From contig JAUIRK010000536.1 in NCBI GenBank assembly GCA_030549495.1, forward strand, positions 372,001 to 436,000: a DNA stretch of 64,000 bases, in the 5' to 3' direction. Numbering within the stretch: the first letter of the stretch is position 1; each line of letters starts with the position of its first letter. The translations under genes and the position numbers were made by a program. The notes below the pieces were generated by a model. The model worked only from the letters and a program-made list of their open reading frames with translations. It ran no database searches and was not told where the DNA came from. Source of the DNA: Nectonema munidae. Lineage: Eukaryota; Nematomorpha; Nectonematoida; Nectonematidae. Positions 48,401 to 57,549 of this stretch are shown piece by piece.

Positions 48401-50302
48401 ACCTGATACATTCCTTTTTTCCAACTTTACCCATACCTGTACAGTGCTCTAGTATCGCGTGACGACTAGCTGTCACCAAGAATCTTTATATCATTAATAT
48501 AACTATTTTTTCTTTTTTAAGATAACACAGTTCTTTTTGAAGATCGCTTTAAATTTCATCCTTTGTCCACTTTGCCTGCTCCCGAGCCATTTGTTGACAT
48601 TGTTCGCACATATCCAAGTCAAAGTAACTTTATATATATATATATAATCTTCCTTTAACTTGGAATAAATTAACGGAAAAGTGACTAATTATTATGCAAA
48701 ATTTTAATAGATTTCATACCCCCTCCAACACCATGGAAAGTTACCTGCTTTTAAAAACAACGTTAGTTCTAGGACAGATTTTGACATTTATAGTTTTGAA
48801 TTTTATTTTAAATGACATATTCCAAGTATAAGTTAAGTACAATGTAAATTTCCTTTTTTTTATTTATTTTATTTCAATTTTGATGTGCTGTTACTCATTT
48901 TACATAAAGATAAATTATTTGTTCTATCTTCAAATTTATCTATTGATTATTTGTAAAAGCTAAGAGTAATTTAGTTAGGCACTAATTTAAAAAGTTAGTT
49001 ATTTAAATGGATATTTTTAAACGCGTTACTTTTCATGAATGTAATGTCTGGGAGAAAATGTCTTACAGCCATTCGATATATGTGATCAGTATCTCGTTAT
49101 ATAACCTTGAAGCTTCTGTATATTTGCCTTTAAACTTACATTTACACTAGAGATGTGTTGGATATGAAATTTTTTAATTGCTACTCTAAGCAAGAACAAG
49201 TTTTATACTTCTCAAAAGTCTAGAGAGAAGATGTCAATGTATATCTGTTATGATAAAGACTTACTTATCATAAAGATTTTGGATAAGTAAAAATTGAAAA
49301 ATTGCGGATGTGGATGTTGAAACTTAAATGATCCGCGCAAGAGGATGTTAAAAGGATGTACAAATTTTTGCGGATATCCAATACATCTCTAATTTAGACT
49401 TGTATCTTCTTTTATTTTTAGTTTGTCTAAAAGGTTTTTTATGGAATCTCGTTAATTAATGTTTAGAGAATGAACTAAAAGTTTATTATTATTTTTCACA
49501 TTAGCAGATGCGAATTAAGATACAATAGTTTTAAATGAGTGCGTTGTTCATCATTCAATGGGGGATTATGAAGTAATTTTTATTCAGTGTTTTTAAACGG
49601 TTAAAAAACTTTTTGCGGAATCATTTTTATTACCATTTAACATTATATTTTAAAACGAATCCTTTTCAATGAATTTTAATAAACAGATTTTGGATCTACT
49701 AAGGCGTGGTTGCAATCAAATACTTTCATTATTGCACCTGACTACACAACTTCTGCATATTGAGAAAAATTAAAAATTCCATTCATTGAATATTTCAGGA
49801 TTAGAAGTAATAAAAGACTAATTACTAACTAATTTTTTTTACCGACTAGTCTTTTAGTATAACAGAAGACTTTATAATGATTATGCTGCAAAAATAAATT
49901 ATATATCAACGCAGCAAAAAATAATACAATAAATCATGCACAATTCTTAACTGATGCAGTTGTTTGTTCTCTACATTTGTGGACAAAAAAAATTATTTTC
50001 CATTTTTTTGCGAAAAAGTATTTATGGCGACTAAATAAGTGTTATTAACTTATTAATTAACTTATTGAGCAATCATTTAGTTACAAACATTCAATGTCTC
50101 TTTGCATAAAATAGGGCATATACATTGTATAAATTCATTTATGTACATTTTGTTCAAAGTGTGTATTTGCTTTTCGCACTCTCGTATTCGTAGTACGAAC
50201 GAAGCCTTTTTAAAATCAAAATTTTCATGATCAGATGCGCATAGAAAGAAAAAAGTCCCGCAAGTTCCGCCTCCCCCTCACCCTAGAATTTACATACACT
50301 GA
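39111..50302 (+). CDS. WIP/verprolin-family protein (WASP-interacting), 3' exons
   Basis: Exons are 39111 to about 39404, 41522-41674, 43757-43976, 47913-48082, 48522-48623 and 50235-50302 (stop 50300-50302). The last five join with matching phases and AG/GT borders. The donor of the first is uncertain. The predicted C-terminal part of about 330 residues is proline/serine-rich (SSPPPPSLPFP, SVPPPLPLRPP, PIIPPPLPARG). It ends with FEDRFKFHPLSTLPAPEPF and VDIVRTYPSQ, which matches the WASP-binding motif of WIP (ESRFYFHPISDLPPPEPY, then YPSK). A short basic-proline tail (KKKVPQVPPPPHPR) follows, like vertebrate WIP. WIP proteins bind and stabilise WASP/N-WASP and regulate Arp2/3-driven actin assembly in the cytoplasm. 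The WH2 actin-binding N-terminus was not found; its exons probably lie upstream. Introns hold several MITEs. Confidence 0.88.
39410..41270. other. WIP intron sequence
   Basis: AT-rich, with nothing recognised. The stretch 40960-41085 has an exon-like look (donor TTTTGAG/GTGAGG) but encodes nothing WIP-like. Confidence 0.4.
41282..41409 (-). mobile_element. piggyBac-type MITE, copy 3
   Basis: Flanked by TTAA (41278-41281, 41410-41413). It is in the opposite orientation to copies 1 and 2, with the same CCCATTTA ends and internal GATATCGTCTG/CGTCTGCGTTTTTT blocks. It lies in a WIP intron about 110 bases before an exon. Confidence 0.87.
41522..41674 (+). CDS. WIP exon, proline-rich
   Basis: 153 bases between TTTTTAG and the donor TCAG/GTTTAC. 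It encodes ISPQKKSNSTAPLINKPK, then SVPPPLPLRPPTLSR, an SH3- or profilin-binding type of linker. Its 3' phase matches the next exon. Confidence 0.82.
41680..42650. other. WIP intron sequence
   Basis: AT-rich with short open frames on both strands and no recognised element. Confidence 0.4.
42660..43129. mobile_element. hAT-type MITE with 8-bp target duplication
   Basis: 470 bases with ends CAGTGGTTCCCAACC and GGTTGGGAACCACTG. The flanks are CTATAAAG (42652-42659) and CTATAGAG (43130-43137), an 8-bp duplication with one change. The CAGTGGTT/AACCACTG terminus and nTnnnnAn target fit hAT. A GGACCCCTAGGGGTCC palindrome is subterminal. There is no coding. Confidence 0.9.
43172..43672. mobile_element. 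Pogo-like MITE, copy 1
   Basis: The ends CAGTCGACAATCACTGATTC and the reverse complement CAGTTGACTATCTCTAAACC form an inverted repeat of about 24 bases with subterminal CGGAA. TA follows the right end, and the left flank is TG. Pogo/Tigger elements start CAGT and duplicate TA. It is non-coding and lies 85 bases before a WIP exon. Confidence 0.6.
43757..43976 (+). CDS. WIP exon, serine-rich
   Basis: 220 bases between CATCTTAG and TCTAG/GTTTCC. It is open in the required phase and encodes KNASTSSSSLPHPCQSKD and VVVGANDDRTHMSFSKDN. GC content is clearly above the flanks. Confidence 0.8.
44420..45223. mobile_element. 804-bp non-autonomous element, TAGGG termini, 8-bp target duplication
   Basis: The ends TAGGGTTGCCAGA and TCTGGCAACCCTA are flanked by ATTGTGAC on both sides (44412-44419, 45224-45231), a perfect 8-bp duplication. 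The subterminal sequence AATCGGGAC is repeated inverted near both ends. The 8-bp duplication suggests hAT. No transposase is recognised inside. It lies in a WIP intron. Confidence 0.88.
45240..47585. other. WIP intron sequence
   Basis: Mostly featureless. Minus-strand frames at about 45380-45900 (including SINFQIAEKYIDFILKDTAS and DASEHTHCGDPIRSDSYKIL in different frames) look coding-like and may be a decayed element or retrocopy. I do not recognise it. Confidence 0.35.
47592..47840. mobile_element. Pogo-like MITE, copy 2
   Basis: The left end CAGCTGACTATCACTTATCC and the right end, read inward on the other strand, GGTAGACTATCGCTAATGCG resemble each other and the element at 43172-43672. About 250 bases, non-coding, ending about 70 bases before a WIP exon. 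Confidence 0.5.
47913..48082 (+). CDS. WIP exon, proline-rich
   Basis: 170 bases between ATTCTTTAG and the donor CCTA/GTAAGC. It encodes RVVSTLSANTNTIGKSSL and RQPIIPPPLPARGTVLASP. Both borders match the neighbouring phases. Confidence 0.85.
48522..48623 (+). CDS. WIP exon with the WASP-binding motif
   Basis: 102 bases between TTTTTTAAG and AAA/GTAACT. The product FEDRFKFHPLSTLPAPEPFV with the following DIVRTYPSQ aligns residue by residue with the WASP EVH1-binding segment of WIP (F-x-FHP-x-S-x-LP-x-PEP, then YPS). This motif identifies the whole gene. Confidence 0.93.
48748..49395 (-). repeat. Dispersed repeat, copy B (inverted partner of 6427-7112)
   Basis: Reverse complement of the segment at 6427-7112, in the last WIP intron. 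Both copies carry the same hAT-type MITE at the same place, so the MITE was present before the two copies separated. Confidence 0.78.
49148..49391. mobile_element. hAT-type MITE inside repeat copy B
   Basis: The ends TAGAGATGTGTTGGATATG and GATATCCAATACATCTCTA are an almost perfect inverted repeat. The flanks ATTTACAC (49140-49147) and ATTTAGAC (49392-49399) form an 8-bp duplication with one change. It is 244 bases and non-coding. Confidence 0.85.
49400..50230. other. Last WIP intron, distal part
   Basis: AT-rich sequence with nothing recognised before the terminal exon acceptor. Confidence 0.45.
50235..50302 (+). CDS. WIP terminal exon
   Basis: The acceptor TCATGATCAG leads in phase to AHRKKKVPQVPPPPHPRIYI, one more residue and a stop at 50300. 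WIP proteins end in a comparable basic then PPLPP stretch. A 3' UTR with visibly lower AT content continues to about 50450. An AATAAA-type signal is at about 50820. Confidence 0.85.
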
Positions 50303-50882
50303 CTGTCTCGAGCTCTACTTCAAAGTCCAGGATCTACTTAGCTCACCACCCCATCCTTACAAATTCCGTTTGAAGGAGAAAGCATACATCGCCTGCCTCA
50401 TTCCCATTCCTTGAAACGCTCTCTTGCTCCATCACACAAACTGTCACTCATTCTTTTCTATTTAACGTTTACGCGCTATTTATTTTTACTTTCTTCCTTA
50501 TGTAATTATTTTAGATTTTATTAATTTTATCACTAAAGTCAATTATTGCATGTTATCTATCCTCCCGCCTCTACCCTAACTATTTTTGAAAGGCATCTTT
50601 CAATGAAAAAAGTATTCATATTTATACATCTTTATTATTTTATCGAAGTATTCACTTTTTTTGAAAATATTTTAAATGAAAGTTTTTCCCTTGTATAAAT
50701 ACTACTTCTTTTTAAAGCGCAGATAAAAATATGCAAATGCATCCTAAATCACTTTATTTTCACGTGAAAAAATCGTATTTTTGAATTTATAATAAAATTT
50801 CACTTATTTCTTTTCTTCTAAATAAAGTTTTTAGGAGAATATTTTCATTCTATAAAAATGATTCTTTCTATTATTATTATTA

Positions 50883-51385
50883 CTAGGATAAACCTGTTTG
50901 TCTCTCGCTTTGCTCGAGACTTTGGATTCTAGGTCCAATTAAAGATCATTGGTACTGTGGTTCTAGGTCTTATTAAATATCATTGGTACCCCCGTGATTC
51001 TAGGTCCCCTTAAAGATCATTGATATTCTGATTCTAGGTCCTGTTAAAATCCTTGGTACCCCCGTGATTCTAGGTCCTGTTAAAAATCATTGTACTCCCG
51101 TTATTCTAAGTCCTGTTAAAAATCATTGGTACGCTCGTGATTCTAGTTCCTGTAAAAGATCATTGGTACGCCCGTGATTCTAGGTCCTGTAAAAGATCAT
51201 TGATGCTTCAAGCTAGGTTCATCATCCATACCCCGTGATTCTAGGTCCTGTGAAAGATCATCTGTACACGCGTAAAGATCATTTGTACTCTTGTAAAGAC
51301 CATTGTTACCCGCGTAAAGACAATTGGTATCCTTAATAATCATTGTTATCCCCCAGAAAGATCATTGGTACCCGCAAAGATAAAA
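50883..51385 (-). mobile_element. Helitron-like 3' end with 37-bp minisatellite, copy 2
   Basis: Read on the minus strand, a minisatellite of about ten or more degenerate 37-bp units leads to a hairpin (GTCTCGAGCAAAGCGAGAGAC) and then AAACAGGTTTATCCTAG followed by T. This is the same terminus as at 8428. It lies just beyond the WIP 3' UTR. The 5' end was not found and no Rep/helicase gene is present. Confidence 0.62.
50930..51385 (-). repeat. 37-bp minisatellite array
   Basis: Degenerate repeats of the unit GGTACCCCCGTGATTCTAGG plus TCCTGTTAAAGATCATT, the reverse complement of the array at 8170-8385. The last units (51240-51385) lose the GATTCTAGG part and shorten to AAAGATCATTGGTACCC. Confidence 0.88.
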
Positions 51386-51389
51386 AGAT

Positions 51390-52495
51390 ATGATAACTTA
51401 ATACATAAAATATGAAAGACCTTTACTTATTTTAAAAGATTAGCAAATTAGATTATCATTAGAAATAAATAGGAAAGAATATAAAAAAAGTAAATTAAAA
51501 AAATTTACTAAATAAAATCTAGAAAACCTTTAATTATTTTAAAATAACGGATTAGCAAATTAGATTATCATTAAAAATAAATTAAAGCAGACAATATAAA
51601 TAAAGTATATGTAATCTATATAAAATCTTAACCAAAAGAAGATAGATCTCTTTATTTAAATTAAAAATAAGATTTATAAACTAAATAATTTAGAATAAAA
51701 TCCATTATTAACACTTTATATATTTAAAAATTATCAATAGCATGTATCAATTTATAGAAATCTCAATTACAAAGTTTATAAATAAAAAATTTATAGAAAA
51801 TTTATTTCTTGAGAAGAATAAATAAACCCACCAGAGCCATAACTTGAATTTAGAATGTAAAATTATTTTAATGCAAATGAATTTTTTGATTGGTTAGATA
51901 AGTACATTATACACGTATATACAAAATATACAAATATATATGAAATTTTTTTGAATAAAAAGATTTATGATAAGATAGAGTTAATATTGTTATTCACAAT
52001 GATATCAGGATTCTAAAAATGTATAATATGTGTATATTTGTTGTGTATATGTGAAGCCATAATTTTGAGGCCGTTTGAAAGGGCCTGAAAATCGAAAATT
52101 TAAAAAATAAAAATTCTAAAACGTATTATGATAGAGTTTTATACGCTGATTCCAAATATGTAATTTGTTTGAAATTAATCGAATGATTTTTTAATTTTTT
52201 TTGAGGTCAAAATAGAAATTTTTGTCATTTTTTCTACTTCAAAAGGCCTCCCCAATTTATAAAATATTTTAAAAAAATTAATTTAAAATATTTATACATT
52301 TTTGTAATCAGTATAAAATTTCCTTTAAAATTAGATATTAAAATTAAAAATTGGATAAGTTTGAAATTTTTAAAAAATTTGTACAATGAATTTTTTAAAA
52401 AATTAGAAAAAAAATTTTCACAATAGTATGTTTAAATATTAGGTATATTTTATGAATATGCAAAAAAAAATATTTAATTCTTCATTTTACACGCT
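51390..52495. other. Extremely AT-rich sequence
   Basis: Nothing is recognised. Short direct repeats around AATTAGATTATCATTAAAAATAA occur at 51440-51600. Confidence 0.45.
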
Positions 52496-52499
52496 AAAA

Positions 52500-54362
52500 C
52501 AGTGTTTCCCAAAGTGGGCGGTAGCGCCCCCTAGGGCGCGTCAAATGTTTTGCGAAAGCTTGTCTAGTAAGCAATGATCGTCACATGTTTTCATTGTGCA
52601 TTTGCTGCAACGAGGTATGAAAGAGATAATCCCCTTAAACTTTCGTGCCTCCTTTGTCCACCAACCGCTCGAGATAGAGGGCGTTAGAGTATTGCAAAGG
52701 GGCACTGTAGAATTTTCCATATAATTATTTTTAAGCTCACGAGAACATTGAAACTCGGGATAACTCGGAATAATACATTCAACATGTGTAAATAGAAGAG
52801 ATTTCACAAAAGCTTATGTTTGATGTGTACTCCTCGCCACATCTTTCTGATATTTTTCTCTGACCTTTTTATTCGCCTCACTTGCACATTATTCACAGAT
52901 ACAGACATCCAAGCAAATTACTCATGAACTGCATTACTCTTTTGAAAGCTAAAACAAAGTATTTTCTGTGTGATTGATGTTAAAAAGCGTGATTCAAATC
53001 GATTAAAGAGCAACCGCGCTTGAGCTCTAATCATTCATCATTTTTTTTACTTCTTTTGTGTTAATCTATTTGCTTTATTCATAGCTATAACTTTGTTTTT
53101 CTCATTTTGAAAATGGCAGAAAGTTCATAGAAAAAATGTTGACAGTATAACGTTGAGTATCTTAAGTTTGGGTTTATTCCATTTTTTTAAATGAACAACA
53201 GCCGATGTGTCTCCTTTGCGAAAAGGTATTTTCAAATGAAGCAATGAAACCATCAAGGCTTCTCGAATATTTGACCAAAATACATTCAAACAAAGCAAAT
53301 GAAAAAATTTCATATTTCAAAAACTTCTTGATAAATTTAATAACCGAAATCGAATTTCATCGTTTATCATAAATCAATCACAAAAGTGTGATGATGGCCT
53401 TGTTTGTTCATACAATATTTCAAAATTGATTGCTAAATCAGGGAAACCTCACACAATTGGAGAACAACTTATTTTACAAACTATAGAAGAAGTTCTCAGT
53501 ATTCTAGTGCATCATCCTTTTCCCAAAACTATTTTGAATTCAATTCCACTTAGTAATAATTCAGTACAAAGAAGAATTGATGAGATGGCGTGCAATATTG
53601 AAGAAACTTTATATGAGACGCTCAAAAGTCAACAATTGAATTAGAAGGAAATTCCTTTGAGTAATATCGTTGCTTGTTCAACTGATGGAGCTCCAGCCTT
53701 AATGGCAAGACAAAGGTTTACTTGCTTTTTTAAAAAAACATGTTCCCAATTGTCTCACGGTTCACCGTGTTATTCATCGCCAGCACTTAGTTGCAAAAAA
53801 CTTGAATGCTCGTCTTCATAAATCTCTTGATAGCATTATATCAGCAGTGAACAAGATAAAATGTAATTCGCTTAACTCGCGATTATTTCGTCAACTTTGC
53901 AAAGACAACAATGAAGAATTTGATCGCCTGCTGTTACACACCGAAGTACGGTGGTTATCAAGAGGAAATTCGTTGAAGGGGTTTTACTCTCTATGAGCTC
54001 ATAGCTTGCAAAAGTCATGTGGCCTCATCAAGACAAAATCTGTTATATGTCCATTCATTGAAAAACTCTCACTTTTCAGACAAAATATTGGTCGTGGAGA
54101 GCTATCCCAATTTGAATATGCTCAAAAAGACTTCACGTTTGATTGTCCTACAATAGATGACCTCCTGGTTTATTGTGAGCATTTGAATGCAAAATGTAAA
54201 AAAAAATTGGTTCTTTTTTTGAAACATAATTTCGATTCTTTAGTTAAAAAATTAAATTCCTTAGATTTATTCCTTTAGTTAAAAAAATCATTAGAAAATT
54301 TTTTTATTGATTATTTTCGTAATTTTTTTAGATATAAATCTTTAAAATAGTTGGCAACACTG
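52500..54362 (+). mobile_element. ZBED-type hAT transposon (hAT3), broken
   Basis: The left end CAGTGTTTCCCAAAGTGGGC is followed by a GC-rich subterminal region. The right end GTTGGCAACACTG (to 54362) is its likely partner, although the flanks do not give a clean duplication. Inside, a BED finger (LKFGFIPF, PMCLLCEKVFSNEAMKP, 53150-53260) is followed by SGKPHTIGEQLILQTIEE (53440), a DGAPAL core piece (about 53680), and NEEFDRLLLHTEVRWLSRGN with SLKGFYSL (53915-53990). The final frame to 54278 lacks the terminal dimerisation block. At least four stops or shifts are present. Confidence 0.78.
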
Positions 54363-55330
54363 CTTAATATCTTGACATTGTCATGTCCTCCAAAAAGTGG
54401 AAGCCTTTCTATGACGATAATAATAATCGAAAATACAATAAAAAGTGGGAAACATTTTTAGGGTGTAAAAAAATGAAAATTCTGAGGCGCTTTTTGTAAA
54501 CTATGTTTTAGTTCTTTTCCTCCTAGGGAAAGTAATCTTTCTAACCAGGAAAAGTGTGAAAAGCACAAGGCAAGAGTTTTGACTCAGGGTCAAAGTCAAT
54601 TGAAAGTTATAAAAATGCCACACAAGAGTAAGGAAGTCAAGGAAGCGGAGCTAAAGTTAGCAGTCAATAGAGCATGTCATTGTTCTATTTCAACCATTGA
54701 TCACTTAAGGAAGGCATAAAAATTGATGATGATGTTATAAAAGTGTACTTTGATCACATAAATTCATTAAAATCGGATATGGAGCAACGGTTCAAAGATG
54801 ATTGATGATGTTAGTGTTCATGAGTCTTCTTTTGATCCTTTCAAGTTTGATGTTCAAGAAATGATTGCCCTACAAAATGACATTGAATCAAAAGCTTCAT
54901 TCACTTTATCAGGATATGAAAATTCTGTGTAGAAAGACGATTTGTAAATCCAACCTTTTGGAACGAAATTAAAATCTTATTTTTCTCATTTCCTTCGACA
55001 TACCTGCTGGAAAAAACAAACAAAGAAATAAATTAAAAATAGGTGAGTCAGGGGACTTAAGCTTAAACTTACAAATATAAGTCCTACTTTGAATGAAATA
55101 ACAAAAAATCATCAGCTGAAAGGAAGCCATTGCACTTTCAAGGATTTTTTATGATTCGTATTTTTTTTAATTTAATTTTTAATGAAAAATATTTAATTTT
55201 GTTTTTTCTTTATTTTTTATAAAAAAAGTATATTTTATTCTTTCACTTTTTAGATCGTTAAACATATGTGGACTGTGAAAAAAATTTTCAGTCAAAGGGG
55301 CGTAGGGAAGAAAAAGATTAGGAACCGCTG
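54363..55330 (+). mobile_element. Internally deleted hAT element (hAT1, right copy)
   Basis: The coding strand starts MSSKKWKPFYDDNNNRKYNK (54383), then KSKEVKEAELKLAVNRACHC (about 54630), the N-terminal region of a ZMYM6/ZBED-like hAT. It jumps after about 54720 directly to a C-terminal piece (HESSFDPFKFDVQEMIALQN, about 54815) and FSFPSTYLLEK (about 54995). Most of the catalytic core is missing. The right terminus GGAACCGCTG ends at 55330. The segment from about 54870 to 55330 is the inverted match of 13678-14150. Confidence 0.72.
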
Positions 55331-55338
55331 CTCTAGAG

Positions 55339-57357
55339 CAGAGGTCTTCAAAGTGGGGGTCGCGACCCCCAGGGGAGTCTCGTAACCATAGAAAGGGGGT
55401 TGCCAAAATTATAACTATGGAATTTTTTAAATAATATTCAACATTGTTTTTTTACTAATTTAACAACAAACATATCAATTTTCAATATAAATTGACAATC
55501 GTTTTAATTTAAATGGTATTGTTAAACTTCATCAAGAAAGCAAAATAATATGATATTTTTATTTTAATTCCATAATTTTCTATTTTTTATTTTATTTTAA
55601 GATAAATCGACGATGGATAAGTGGTTGATAAACAAGAGAAAAACCTCTGATGATTTGAGTGATGCCGGCACGATGGCAAGCGGTGTAACAAGTTCTAAAG
55701 CAGAACAAAAGAGAATAAGCTTTTTTATGTGAAAAAAAGAAAGTACAACAAAACTTATTTACAATTTGGATTCACTTTCATTGAAATAAATAATGAGCAG
55801 CGCCCAATGTGTGTGGTTTGCAGTGAGCACTTAGCAAGCTAAAGCATGAGGCCTGCAAAATTGAAAAGGCATCTCGAAACTAAACATCCTTCTTGTGTTA
55901 ATAAACCCGTGGAGTACTTTGAGAGGTTGTTGCAATCTACAAGAAAACAACAGTCAAATATTGAAGCGTATTCTGTAACAAATTTTAAATATTTGCGAGC
56001 ATCGTATGAAGCATCTTTTTTGATTGCAAAGGCTAAAAAACCCTTTACAATTGGAGAAGAGCTTGCTCTTCCATTAGCCATCAGAATGACCGAAATTCTC
56101 ATCGGACAAAAATATGCAAACGAATTAAAAAAAATTCCTATGGCTGACACCACAGTGAGCAGAAGAATTACGAAAATTAGCGAGGACTTACATGAACAAT
56201 TACTATAGAAAGAATTAAAGAACATTCAAAATTCGCAATTCAATTGGATGAGACAACGGATATTACAAACATGGCACAATTATTAGTGTATGTAAGGTAT
56301 TGCTACCACAATGATCTTCATGAAGATATACTTTTTTGCAAGCCATTGGAAGCACACGCTACAGGTGGGGCAATGTTTCAAAAAGTAGACGAATTTTTTG
56401 AAGAAGTCGGATTAAAATGGGCTGACTGTGTTGGAGTTTGCACAGATGGTGCAGCCGCAATGATAGGAAAGAATGTTGGCTTCCACAGTAAAGTCAGATC
56501 CGTTTGTAAAGAATTCAAGGTTTTATTAAAAAAACTAATGTTTGGTTGATTAATGTGAAAAGAAACACATACGAAATGTTTCCATGTTTGGAAGAGTTCA
56601 TAACCAAAAACGCACTAAGTTTTGAAAAAGTTAAACCCATCATAATCGCTCATTTAGTAAGTTTAGCACAAAATTTCAAAAAGTATTTTCTCAAAGAATC
56701 AGACATGAGCCAATTTGCTTGGATTCAAAATCCATTTGATGTTGATGTCGAAAAAGTGAGTAATCTTGCAGTAAAGGTTCAGGAAGAATTGGCAGAACTT
56801 TCTTCTGATTCTTCTTTAAAAATCACGTTCGCTAAAATGAGTCTCATATCGTTTTGGTCTGGTCTTGATTCAGAATATTCGAACTTATCTCAGCTTGCAA
56901 TAAACACTCTTCTACCTTTTGCATCGACTTATTTATGCGAAAGTGCTTTTTTTGGCATTAACTAACCTAAAAACAAAACATCGAGCAAATTTGAAATGTA
57001 TCGAAACCGTACTAAGACCAGCTTTGACAAAATTAGAGCCTAGATTTGATCTTTTATGCAAAAAAATGCAATCGCATCAATCTCATTGATTCAAATGAAA
57101 TGATATATGATTTTAACTGCTATTATCTTTCATAACCCCTTATTTTTTCGTACATATGCTTATTTCTGTGAATTCTTTTATAAATAAATAAAAAAAGTAA
57201 AATATATTTTATTTCATGTTTAGCTTATGTTGATTTTTCGAAGGAATAAACTTTTTCACTCCATTAACTTATTTTTTATTTATAAAAAATTTTGGTGGGT
57301 CACGAAAAAAAAATTTTCCAAAAAGGGATCGCGACAAAAAAAGTTTGAAGAGCACTG
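55339..57357 (+). mobile_element. ZBED5/SCAND3-like hAT transposon (hAT2)
   Basis: Complete ends CAGAGGTCTTCAAAGTGGGG and, at the right, GTTTGAAGAGCACTG bound 2,019 bases. They are flanked by a perfect 8-bp duplication CTCTAGAG (55331-55338, 57358-57365). Coding begins MDKWLINKRKTSDDLSDAGT (55615). It passes through a BED finger (SMRPAKLKRHLETKHP), KAKKPFTIGEELALP, MDETTDITNMAQLLVYVRYC (56244), WADCVGVCTDGAAAMIGKN and PFASTYLCESAFF (dimerisation block, about 56910). Several stops or shifts occur, and the middle (after about 56550) is deleted relative to full hATs, so it is inactive. Confidence 0.92.
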
Positions 57358-57365
57358 CTCTAGAG

Positions 57366-57493
57366 TATGCACAGATTGAAGGTATAGTTTATAGTGTACA
57401 ATTGCTTCTAATAGCATGGAGAAAAGTAAAGACTTTCAATAAACAAAATCACATGTGAACAATGTAGATGGTGTTAATTTTAGTGTTTCTTAT
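57366..57493 (-). repeat. Repeat R, right copy, first piece
   Basis: Reverse-complement match of 13555-13670. It ends at the octamer TTTCTTAT (57486-57493), the target duplication of the Mutator-like element. Confidence 0.85.
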
Positions 57494-57548
57494 GGTAAGC
57501 GGCCATTTATTGCTAGAGGCCTTTTATTGCTACTCGTAAATCATGTCA
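57494..57548 (+). repeat. MULE left terminal inverted repeat
   Basis: 55 bases matching the reverse complement of 63322-63376 with about six mismatches, mostly near the outer end. It contains two tandem copies of GGCCWTTTATTGCTA. Confidence 0.92.
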
Positions 57549-57549
57549 T

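Noticed and set aside
55839-56225. Minus-strand 128-codon frame
   Set aside because: It is the shadow of the hAT2 transposase BED and core region on the plus strand.
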